NCBI GenBank assembly: GCA_018241425.1
Contig: JAFEDU010000001.1
Span: 248,001 to 312,000 of the forward strand
Direction: 5' to 3'
Source of the DNA: Pseudomonadota bacterium
GTDB taxonomy: Bacteria; Pseudomonadota; Gammaproteobacteria; Steroidobacterales; Steroidobacteraceae
DNA: 64,000 nt
Shown here one piece after another: positions 19,302 to 26,845 of the stretch; the first letter of the stretch is position 1, and each line of letters begins with the position of its first letter. The translations under genes and the position numbers were made by a program. The notes under the pieces are model-generated. The model had not been told where the DNA came from. It did no database searches and saw nothing but the letters and a program-made list of their open reading frames with translations.

Positions 19302-21275
19302 TCACGCTCCGCCCAGCAGCTGCACGAGCTCGGGGAAGGCGCGCGCGCTGGCGACATCGACGGCAGTCATGCGGTCCTGGTTGCGCAGCTTCGTACTGGC
19401 ACCCGCCGCGAGCAATGCCCTCACCGTCGCAGCATTGCCATTGCGTGCGGCCACGATGAGGGCCGTGTCGCCGAACTGGTTCTGCACGTCGGTATTCGCC
19501 CGCCGCTTGAGCAACTGACCCACGAGGTCCGCATCGTGCAGGTTCGCCGCGAGGATCAGGGCGGTATTGCCCGAGTTCGTCCGGACATCGACCTGCGCCC
19601 CCTTGTCGAGCAGCGCGCCGGCCGCCCCCGATGCCCCGGCCGCGCACGCGGCCGCAAGCGGCGTCATGCCCGAGGCATCTCCATGCTCGGGTAGCGCGCC
19701 GTGCGCGAGCAGCGTCCGCACTTCGGCAGTCCGGTTCGCCTGCGCGGCGCGCCACAGCGCCGTGCGGCCCGACTTGTCGGCGATCTCGACGTTGGCGCCC
19801 GCCTGTAGCAGCAGGTCCACGAGCGCCGTGTCTCCGCTCGCGGTTGCCAGCATGAGTGCAGTGGCTCCCTGTGCGTCCTGCGCGTCGACCCGTGCGTGCC
19901 GCGCGAGCAGCGCGCGCACGATGCCGGATTCCCGGAGTTTCACGGCCGCACTCAGTGGCTGTTCCCGCGTTCCTTCGGTGGCGTTCGGGTCCGCCCCCTG
20001 CGCCAGCAGCGACTCGACCACGTCCGCGCGTCCGAGGCGGACCGCCTCAAGGAGCGCCGTGACTCCACGTGAGTCGGCTGCGGCGGGGCTGGCCCCCGCC
20101 TCGATCAGCCGCTCGGTCGTGGCCGCGGGGGCGCTCAACGCCGCCACTTCGAGAATGGACAATCCCTCGGGCGTTTGCGTGGCGATGTCGCCGCCACGGT
20201 GCAGCACCGCCTGCAGCAGCTCGGGTGCATCGCGGGTGGAGGCGATCGCGAGATCCGGCCAGCCCGCGTAGAGATCGTGGTTGCCCCGGCCACGCTGGAT
20301 CTCTGTGACCGTTGCGGACTCTCCCGCAGCGCTGTGGCGCAAGCCCGTGGCGCCGTGCGAGCGCAGGGCGGCAGCCACGGCACGAGCGTTCCGCGTTTCG
20401 GCGAAGTCGAGGGCCGACCAGTCCTGGACGTTGCGGAATCCCACGTCCGCCCCCTGACGCAGCAGGAGCTCCACGGTCTCGAGGTGGTCCCCCGCCGCAG
20501 CGTGGATCAGGGGGGTATTGCCCTGGTGGTCCCTGGCATTGATGGACGCATGGGCAGCGAGCAGCCGAGTCGCCGCCGCGGAACTGCCCGCGCGCGCGGC
20601 CAGCATGAGCGGCGTCATCCCGTTGAGGTCGGTCACTTCGCTCGCCCCGCCCCGGGCGAGCAGCACTTCGAGGGCATCGGAGGCGCCGGCCTGAGCTGCG
20701 TGTGCAACGGCCGTGCGCCCGAAGTCGTCACGCGCCGCAAGCCCGCTCGCATCGCTGAGCAGGGTCACGATGCCCACATCGTTCATGTCCGCGGCATACC
20801 ACAGCGCCTGCTGCCGCAGGTGCGGGTCGGTGAGGTCGCCGGCGAGGTTTCCAGAGCCCGCGACATCCCTGCCCTCGCTCGAGACGGGATGGAAGCCCAG
20901 CTCTTGGGCCCGGCGGCGCCAGAGCGCTGCGCCCTCGGGGTCGGCCGGCGTGGCGCTCTCGAGGAGCCGGGAGAGGCTGTAGGCGGCCCGCGCATGCCCC
21001 TGGCGCGCGGCGCGTTCAAACCATGCACGCGCTTCTGAGAGACGCGGGACGCCCGCAAGACCGTTGAGCTCGAAGCATCCCAGAAGATACTGGGCCTCGG
21101 CATCTCCGGTGTCCGCCTGCACCTTCAAGGCCTGCGCGGCGCGGCCGAAGTCCTTCAGCCGGATCGAGTCCTTGACCGATTCGATCGGGGCCGGTGGCGC
21201 CGCGGTTGTGGCCGCGGACCATGCGCCCAGCACAGCCACGGCGCACGCTCTCCATGAGGCCTCAGGCCGTCCCAT
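19302..21275 (-). CDS. Secreted Sel1/ankyrin-repeat protein
   Basis: The product is 657 residues. A signal peptide (WRACAVAVLGAWSAATTAA) is followed by Sel1-like helices (about 45-125: AEAQYLLGCFELNG, ARAWFERAARQGHARAAY), then about twelve ankyrin repeats to the C-terminus, seen as recurrent NGxTPLMLAAR and LLLQAGANVE patterns. Ankyrin arrays bind proteins; the partner is unknown. It lies downstream of the Fe-S/flavin oxidoreductase and overlaps it by 14 bases, so the two are cotranscribed. Start 21275 is chosen for its signal peptide; 21299 is an alternative. Location is probably periplasmic. Confidence 0.85.
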   Translation of the reverse strand: MGRPEASWRACAVAVLGAWSAATTAAPPAPIESVKDSIRLKDFGRAAQALKVQADTGDAEAQYLLGCFELNGLAGVPRLSEARAWFERAARQGHARAAYSLSRLLESATPADPEGAALWRRRAQELGFHPVSSEGRDVAGSGNLAGDLTDPHLRQQALWYAADMNDVGIVTLLSDASGLAARDDFGRTAVAHAAQAGASDALEVLLARGGASEVTDLNGMTPLMLAARAGSSAAATRLLAAHASINARDHQGNTPLIHAAAGDHLETVELLLRQGADVGFRNVQDWSALDFAETRNARAVAAALRSHGATGLRHSAAGESATVTEIQRGRGNHDLYAGWPDLAIASTRDAPELLQAVLHRGGDIATQTPEGLSILEVAALSAPAATTERLIEAGASPAAADSRGVTALLEAVRLGRADVVESLLAQGADPNATEGTREQPLSAAVKLRESGIVRALLARHARVDAQDAQGATALMLATASGDTALVDLLLQAGANVEIADKSGRTALWRAAQANRTAEVRTLLAHGALPEHGDASGMTPLAAACAAGASGAAGALLDKGAQVDVRTNSGNTALILAANLHDADLVGQLLKRRANTDVQNQFGDTALIVAARNGNAATVRALLAAGASTKLRNQDRMTAVDVASARAFPELVQLLGGA

Positions 21276-22560
21276 ACTTGGTCTCAACCTGGATGCCAAT
21301 CCGCTTGAGGAAGTCCGAAGGCAGCACCCCGCCCGCGCTGATGATCACCGAGTCATTGGCAACCTCCTCGAGCGACTGGGCATGCTCGATCTGCACCAGG
21401 TCCTCGGCGATGCTGCGCACCTGGGACTTCATCAGCAGCCGCAGCCGACCCGAGCGCGCGCCGCTTTCAACCCGATCCCGGTTGCGCGACTTTGCCCGGT
21501 CGAAGCTCTCCCCGCGGTAGGACAGGAGCACCTCACCGCCACTGTCGGCGATGCTGGCCGCTGCCTCGAGCGCGCTGTCGCCGCCACCGACCACCAGCAC
21601 TTTGCGGCCGGAATACTGCTCGGGGTCGATGAGACGGTAGACGACCTTTGGAAGGCCCTCGCCGGGCACCCCGAGCTTGCGCGGGCTGCCGCGCCGCCCG
21701 ATCGCGAGCAGGACCGAACGTGTCTGGTACCGGCCGCGCGGGGTATGCACCACGAAGCCCTCGCCGGACCTCTCGATCTCGTCGACGCGTTCCTGGTAGT
21801 TGATCTTGACGCCCGTGCGAGATTCCGCGTCCTTCCAGAATTCGAGCAGCGCCTCCTTGCTCGTCTGGCGGAAGTTAACCTTCCCAAGCATCGGGACGTT
21901 CGCCGGTGCGGTCATGACGAGCTTGCCGCGCGGGTACTGGAACACGCTGCCGCCGAGTGACTCCTGCTCGAGTGTCACGTACCGGAGTTTGTGGCTGAGC
22001 GCGGTGAGTGAAGCCGAGAATCCGGCCGGGCCGGCCCCAACGATCACCAGGTCCAGCAGCTCACCCGAGCCGCGGGGGCGACCGGCGATGATCGCCTCGA
22101 CCGCCTGCCGACCCTGCTCGAGTGCGTTGCGGATGAGTCCCATGCCACCGAGTTCGCCAGCGACGAAGATCCCGGGAACCGTGGACTCAAAGCGCGGGGT
22201 GAGCAGCGGGATGTCCACGCCGCGGCGTTCGCTTCCGAACACCAGCGTGATGGCATCCACCGGGCATACGAGCTTGCATGCCCCGTGCCCTATGCAGTCG
22301 CCCGGGTTCACGAGGCTTGCCCGGCCGCCCACCAGACCCAACACCACGTGGTGCTCCTGCTCCGGGCAGGCCTTCAGGCACGACCCGCAGCCGATACAGC
22401 GCCCCGGGTCGATGATCGGATGGAGCGAAGCGGGCTCGGCGTGGCCTGTCTCGCGCTGGGTCTCACTGCTGCGGGCCTCGATCCTTCGGCGCTTGCGCAG
22501 GTGCCATGCGAACAGCAGGACCGCCGGTATGCCATAGACGACGTAGAGCAGCCAATCCAT
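21262..22560 (-). CDS. Membrane-anchored Fe-S/FAD pyridine-nucleotide oxidoreductase
   Basis: The product is 432 residues. One N-terminal helix (about 3-20) is followed by two ferredoxin-like motifs: CIGCGSCLKACP (C55, C58, C61, C65) and CIGHGACKLVCP, in which His92 replaces the second Cys. A thioredoxin-reductase-like flavoprotein domain follows with FAD motif GAGPAG (175-180) and NAD(P) motif VVGGGDSALEAA (about 315). No CxxC redox pair of thioredoxin reductase is visible. It probably moves electrons between NAD(P)H or a ferredoxin and a membrane partner. It is divergent from the cytochrome genes and shares their promoter region. Confidence 0.85.
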   Translation of the reverse strand: MDWLLYVVYGIPAVLLFAWHLRKRRRIEARSSETQRETGHAEPASLHPIIDPGRCIGCGSCLKACPEQEHHVVLGLVGGRASLVNPGDCIGHGACKLVCPVDAITLVFGSERRGVDIPLLTPRFESTVPGIFVAGELGGMGLIRNALEQGRQAVEAIIAGRPRGSGELLDLVIVGAGPAGFSASLTALSHKLRYVTLEQESLGGSVFQYPRGKLVMTAPANVPMLGKVNFRQTSKEALLEFWKDAESRTGVKINYQERVDEIERSGEGFVVHTPRGRYQTRSVLLAIGRRGSPRKLGVPGEGLPKVVYRLIDPEQYSGRKVLVVGGGDSALEAAASIADSGGEVLLSYRGESFDRAKSRNRDRVESGARSGRLRLLMKSQVRSIAEDLVQIEHAQSLEEVANDSVIISAGGVLPSDFLKRIGIQVETKYGTA

Positions 22561-22882
22561 CGGATACCTTCAGCGATTCCTGAACGCATAGCGACGCATG
22601 CCGTCCGAACGACCAGCACATCCGTCAGAAACACCCGCAGCGCCGCCCACGAACGCTAACTCTGTGAGCTGAAGCGTGTGAATGGGGTATTCCCCCACTT
22701 GTCTGCAGACTGTGCGCTGGCACCCTAACACTGTCGGTCATTAACGATAATTGCCTGCATTTATAGGGGTTTTTGTCGTTTATCAGAGACATCTGTCGGC
22801 GACTCGAGACGCCCGTGAGTGCATGCTGTAACGGACCCAGTGTGACGGGGTCGACAATGTTTTCTGGGGAGTTCCGCACTAC
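22561..22882. promoter_or_regulatory. Shared divergent control region of the cytochrome cluster
   Basis: The 322 bases between the oxidoreductase and the CcmI-like gene hold no gene. An AT-rich block lies at about 22740-22785, with TATAGG/TATAAA-like boxes usable in either direction. CTGTCGG occurs twice (about 22733 and 22794). An imperfect palindrome GGGGTATTCCCC lies at 22684-22695. These are candidate promoter and operator sites, not proven. Confidence 0.45.
22684..22696. promoter_or_regulatory. Imperfect palindrome GGGGTATTCCCC
   Basis: The element resembles GGGATATCCC at 35327-35336 upstream of the LuxR-type regulator gene, both followed by CCA. It could be an operator for that regulator. 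Assignment is inference. Confidence 0.35.
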
Positions 22883-24142
22883 ATGAACTGGTCATTTCTC
22901 GCCGGCCTGCTTGCCGGTGTCGCCGTCACCGCGCTCATTGCGTGGGGACCTCCCATGCTCCGCTTGCCGGCGCGGGGGCGCCCTGCCCTGTACCTCGCCG
23001 GCGGCGCCGTCGTGGCGGTGGCGCTCGCCGCTACCGTGCTCTTCGTGGCTCTCGGCGCTCGTCACCCTGGTGCAGCCGCGGCGCCCGTCGCGCACGCGGA
23101 CATGGGCACGAGCAAAGCCCAGTCGATGGATGCCGCGGTGGCTCAACTTGCGGCGCGGCTCGCCCGCGATGGCGGCAGTGACGCGGACTGGGACCTGCTT
23201 GCGCGTGCCTATGAGTTCATGGGTCGGACGGAGGATGCCAAGCGCGCCCGCGCCAAGATCGCCGGAGGGGCCACGCAGCCGGCCGACCTGAACCCGGCAA
23301 CGCTCTCCGCCATCGCCGAGGGCCTCGATCATCCGGTCGCATCCGTCGCCGTGCCTGGCGCTTCCGAGCCTGCCGCCGCCGCCAGTGGCGAGTCGATTGC
23401 CGGTCTGCTGGCGATGGCAGACCGGGAGCGCGCCAACCGTAATTACCCCGCGGCACGCAGCTCACTGGAGAAGGTCATCGCGCTGCATGCGATGACTGCG
23501 GCATCCTGGGCTGACTACGCCGATGTCCTGGCTTCGCTCAACCACGGTTCGCTGCAGGGGGATGCGGGTATCGCCATCGACAAGGCCCTGGCTGCCGACC
23601 CCGGCAACCCCAAGGCACTGTGGCTCAAGGCAAGCCAGGCGCACGAGCAGGCGCAGTACTCCGCAGCGCTCGGCTGGTGGAAAAGGCTCCAGGCCGTGAT
23701 TCCGCCGGGCTCCCCCGACGCCGGTGTCATCGCGGCAAACGTCGCGGAGGACACGGCCCTCAGCAAGACCGCCGCGCCTGCATCGACTGCGAGCCCGGCG
23801 GCCATGGTCGGCAGCGTTTCGGTGGCGCCGGAGCTCGCCTCCCAGGTGCGAACTGGCGACGTCCTGTTCATTTACGCGAAGGCGGCCGACTCGCCCGGTC
23901 CTCCGCTGGCCGTGATGCGCATCCCGGCAGCCGGGTGGCCCGTTAAATTCCGGCTCGATGACTCGCTGGCGATGCTTCCGACCCGCCGCCTCTCCCAGTT
24001 TGACCGTGTGGTCGTGGAAGCCCGCGTCTCGCACAGCGGCGACGCCGTACCTGCCGCTGGAGACCTATACACGCGCAGCCAGGTCCTGAAGCCCGGCGCC
24101 GCCTCAACGCTCGCCCTGGTCATCGATCACCGGATCGGCTAG
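22883..24142 (+). CDS. CcmI-like TPR protein of the cytochrome cluster
   Basis: The product is 419 residues. Like CcmI it has two N-terminal helices (about 5-24 and 38-60), a TPR region (about 90-290) with ADWDLLARAYEFMGRTEDAK and PKALWLKASQAHEQAQYSAA, and a C-terminal beta domain with LFIYAKAADSPGPPLAVMRI, matching the PGPPLA domain of ccmI at 12 kb. It is not the housekeeping copy, which sits in the ccm operon. It is the first gene of the cytochrome cluster and is likely a dedicated apocytochrome chaperone for the giant cytochromes. The ribosome-binding site is weak. Confidence 0.82.
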   Translation: MNWSFLAGLLAGVAVTALIAWGPPMLRLPARGRPALYLAGGAVVAVALAATVLFVALGARHPGAAAAPVAHADMGTSKAQSMDAAVAQLAARLARDGGSDADWDLLARAYEFMGRTEDAKRARAKIAGGATQPADLNPATLSAIAEGLDHPVASVAVPGASEPAAAASGESIAGLLAMADRERANRNYPAARSSLEKVIALHAMTAASWADYADVLASLNHGSLQGDAGIAIDKALAADPGNPKALWLKASQAHEQAQYSAALGWWKRLQAVIPPGSPDAGVIAANVAEDTALSKTAAPASTASPAAMVGSVSVAPELASQVRTGDVLFIYAKAADSPGPPLAVMRIPAAGWPVKFRLDDSLAMLPTRRLSQFDRVVVEARVSHSGDAVPAAGDLYTRSQVLKPGAASTLALVIDHRIG

Positions 24143-24146
24143 CACC

Positions 24147-25253
24147 GTGGCTTCGCGTCCTGAATTCAAGCTCGACGACCTGGCGGATGTGCGCATCCGG
24201 CCGGTGCGCCTGAGCGATCTGAAACGCGCGCCTCCCGCAGCACCGGCGGCAGCGCCGGCCAACGAAGGCGCCATCGCAGACGGCCCCGCCACCGCACGCT
24301 CTTCGCAGCGTCAAGCCGTACCACGCGTGCAAGCGGGAGCGGGCGAGGCTGCACCCGTTGCCCCCCCACGGCCCGGACGGGCCGCCACACGCGCCACGCC
24401 GACGCAGCAGGAGCCTGCCAGCGGTCGCGCGGTGCGCACCCTTGGCTACCTGCTGCTGGTGGCGGCACTGCTGGCCGGATGGCTCCTGCCCACCGAGCGG
24501 TACATCACGCCCAAGCGCGGCGTCGGCTACGTCCTCGGCATTCTCGGCGGCAGCCTGATGCTGATTCTCCTGATCTACTCCCTGCGCAAGCGCTACCCCT
24601 CCCTGTCATTCCTTGGATCGACGCCCCGCTGGTTCCGGTTCCACATGTTGCTGGGAATCCTCGGGCCCCTGTGCATCCTTTACCACGCCAACTTCCGCAC
24701 GGGCGCAACCAACAGCAATGTCGCGCTGTTCGCGATGCTGATCGTCGCGGGCAGCGGCTTCATTGGCCGTTACCTCTACCGGCACATCCACAACGGGCTC
24801 TACGGCCGCAAGCTGGCGCTGGGCGAGCTGCGCAGCGGCGCCGAGTCCCTCAAGGCCAATTCCTACGGCGCAGAACTCCTGCCGGAGCTCGTCGCGCGCC
24901 TGGAGCGCGCCGAGAAGCGCATGCTGGAAAGCGGGCCGTCGCTCTCGCTGCTCGGCTTCTCCAAGCCGGCCTTCGTGGCGGGTACCGAGGCCCTGGAGCG
25001 CTGGCGCCTGCACCGCTACGTGCGCCGCACGCTGCGGTCCCGCAGCCGCGATCGCATCATCAGCCAGGAGGCTCCCCGCCTGCGCGCCGCCGCCTGCGCC
25101 TATGTCGACCGACGGCTCGCGGCCACGCGTCGCTTCGCGGGGTTCGAGGGCTACGAGCGGATGTTCTCGCTCTGGCATGCCCTCCATATCCCCCTCATCT
25201 TCATGATGATCTTCGCGGCGATCGTTCACGTCATCGCCGTGCACGTCTACTGA
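24147..25253 (+). CDS. Histidine-rich membrane protein, probable b-type cytochrome
   Basis: The product is 368 residues; the start is GTG four bases past the preceding stop. The N-terminal 90 residues are Ala/Pro-rich and look disordered. Five hydrophobic helices follow, at about 95-113, 125-145, 165-180, 190-210 and 340-365. Histidines lie at helix ends in RFHMLLG, LYHANF, RHIHNG, LWHALHIP and VHVIAVHVY, the layout expected of a di-heme b cytochrome or ferric-reductase-like protein. Between helices four and five is an Arg-rich soluble stretch. I do not recognise the family with certainty. In context it would pass electrons between the quinone pool and the periplasmic cytochromes. Confidence 0.65.
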   Translation: MASRPEFKLDDLADVRIRPVRLSDLKRAPPAAPAAAPANEGAIADGPATARSSQRQAVPRVQAGAGEAAPVAPPRPGRAATRATPTQQEPASGRAVRTLGYLLLVAALLAGWLLPTERYITPKRGVGYVLGILGGSLMLILLIYSLRKRYPSLSFLGSTPRWFRFHMLLGILGPLCILYHANFRTGATNSNVALFAMLIVAGSGFIGRYLYRHIHNGLYGRKLALGELRSGAESLKANSYGAELLPELVARLERAEKRMLESGPSLSLLGFSKPAFVAGTEALERWRLHRYVRRTLRSRSRDRIISQEAPRLRAAACAYVDRRLAATRRFAGFEGYERMFSLWHALHIPLIFMMIFAAIVHVIAVHVY

Positions 25254-25265
25254 ACGCCCTCGCGC

Positions 25266-26837
25266 ATGACGGCCGCCCGGTGCATACCCTGGTTAAAGCC
25301 CCTGCTCCTGATCACGCTCGCGGCGATCATGCCCCGCGGGGCGCTGGCAGTTAACCCGGAGACGCTGCTCATGCCCGGGAAACTCACCGCCCACCATCAG
25401 AAGTACGAGGAGCAGTGCTCGCTGTGCCACGACCGTTCCTCGCGGGCGCGGCAGACGCAGCTGTGCTTGGATTGCCACAAGGACATCGCGGCGGACCTGC
25501 GCTCCCAGGCGGGATACCACGGGCGGATCGCGGGGATCGAGAAGACCGAGTGCCGCGCCTGCCACTCCGACCACCAGGGGCGCGAGGCTGACATCGTGAA
25601 GTTCAGCCGCGAGCAGTTCGATCACTCGCGCACCGACTTCGACCTCCCCGGCGTGCATCGCACCCTTCCGTGCGAGTCGTGCCACGCGCCGCACAAGCCC
25701 ATGCGCGACGTGGCGCGCGACTGCGCGACCTGCCATCACAAGCAGGACCCGCACCAGGGCAAGGTCAGCCCGCGATGCACCGACTGCCATGACAGCACCA
25801 GCTGGAGCGAGATCCGCTTCGAGCACGACAGGACCTCCTTCGCCCTGCACGACCGGCACGCGCAGATCGCCTGCGGTGCGTGCCACTTCGGCAATCGCTA
25901 CAAGGGCACGCCCACCCAGTGTGCCGACTGCCATGCCGCCGATGACGTGCACCACGGGGAGCGCGGGCTCAAGTGCGGCGAATGCCATACAACCAAGGCG
26001 TGGAAGAACTCCAAGTTCAACCACGGCAAGGAGACCGGCTACGCGCTCGAGGGCGTGCACGACCGGATCGGCTGCACGGACTGCCATCGCAGCGGCAACC
26101 TCAAGGACAAGCTGCCGCGTCAGTGCGTCGGCTGCCATCAGGGCGAGGATTCCCATGCCGGCCGCCTCGGGCGCGACTGCGGCAAGTGCCACGGCAATGA
26201 GAAGTGGGACCCGTCGACCTTCAGCCACGACCATGACACGACCTGGCCACTACGCGGCAAGCACGCGAAGGTCGCCTGTCAGGTCTGCCACACCGCGGTC
26301 GTCGCCACGCAGAAGCTGCCGACCGACTGCGTCGGCTGTCACCGGCACAACGACGTTCACAAAGGTCGCCTGGGTTCGCGCTGCGACGACTGTCATTCCA
26401 ACGACGGCTGGAACCAGGGCCTGCAGTTCGACCATGACCTGACCCGCTATCCCCTCGTGGGCCAGCACGTGGCCGTCCCCTGCGCGCAGTGTCACCTCAC
26501 CCAGCAATACCGCGACGTCGGACACCAGTGCATCGACTGCCATCGCGCCGATGATGTGCACAAGGGGGATCTCGGCAAGGAATGCGGGCGCTGCCACAAC
26601 CCGAACGCCTGGCGGCAGTGGCAGTTCGACCACGGCAAGGAAACCGGTTTTGCGCTCGCGGGCGCCCACGGCAAGCTCGCCTGCGAGGGCTGCCATCGCC
26701 GGGCGCCAGACCAGGAGAAGCTCAAGACCGACTGTATCTCCTGCCACGCGCGCGACGACGTGCATCTCGGGCAGTACGGGCGCAACTGCGACCGGTGCCA
26801 CAGCACCATCAGTTTCAAGGGCGCGAGGGTGCTGTAG
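25266..26837 (+). CDS. 21-heme c-type cytochrome
   Basis: The product is 523 residues with signal peptide (WLKPLLLITLAAIMPRGALA). I count 21 CXXCH motifs, roughly one per 24 residues. From about residue 110 they form repeats of about 65 residues: DCxxCH, DDVHKG-LG, CxxCH, W, F-HD, T-F-L-G-H, CxxCH. His residues ahead of the motifs can give bis-His ligation. The pattern resembles cytochrome c3/doubled-CXXCH modules as seen in Geobacter-type cytochromes. It is periplasmic or surface-exposed and likely an electron-transfer chain. It is followed after eight bases by the giant cytochrome. Confidence 0.93.
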   Translation: MTAARCIPWLKPLLLITLAAIMPRGALAVNPETLLMPGKLTAHHQKYEEQCSLCHDRSSRARQTQLCLDCHKDIAADLRSQAGYHGRIAGIEKTECRACHSDHQGREADIVKFSREQFDHSRTDFDLPGVHRTLPCESCHAPHKPMRDVARDCATCHHKQDPHQGKVSPRCTDCHDSTSWSEIRFEHDRTSFALHDRHAQIACGACHFGNRYKGTPTQCADCHAADDVHHGERGLKCGECHTTKAWKNSKFNHGKETGYALEGVHDRIGCTDCHRSGNLKDKLPRQCVGCHQGEDSHAGRLGRDCGKCHGNEKWDPSTFSHDHDTTWPLRGKHAKVACQVCHTAVVATQKLPTDCVGCHRHNDVHKGRLGSRCDDCHSNDGWNQGLQFDHDLTRYPLVGQHVAVPCAQCHLTQQYRDVGHQCIDCHRADDVHKGDLGKECGRCHNPNAWRQWQFDHGKETGFALAGAHGKLACEGCHRRAPDQEKLKTDCISCHARDDVHLGQYGRNCDRCHSTISFKGARVL

Positions 26838-26845
26838 GTGCAGCA

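Noticed and set aside
18689..19357. Upstream extension of the ccmA open frame
   Set aside because: It runs through the tRNA-Leu gene and its intron; the ATP-binding domain starts at about 18676.
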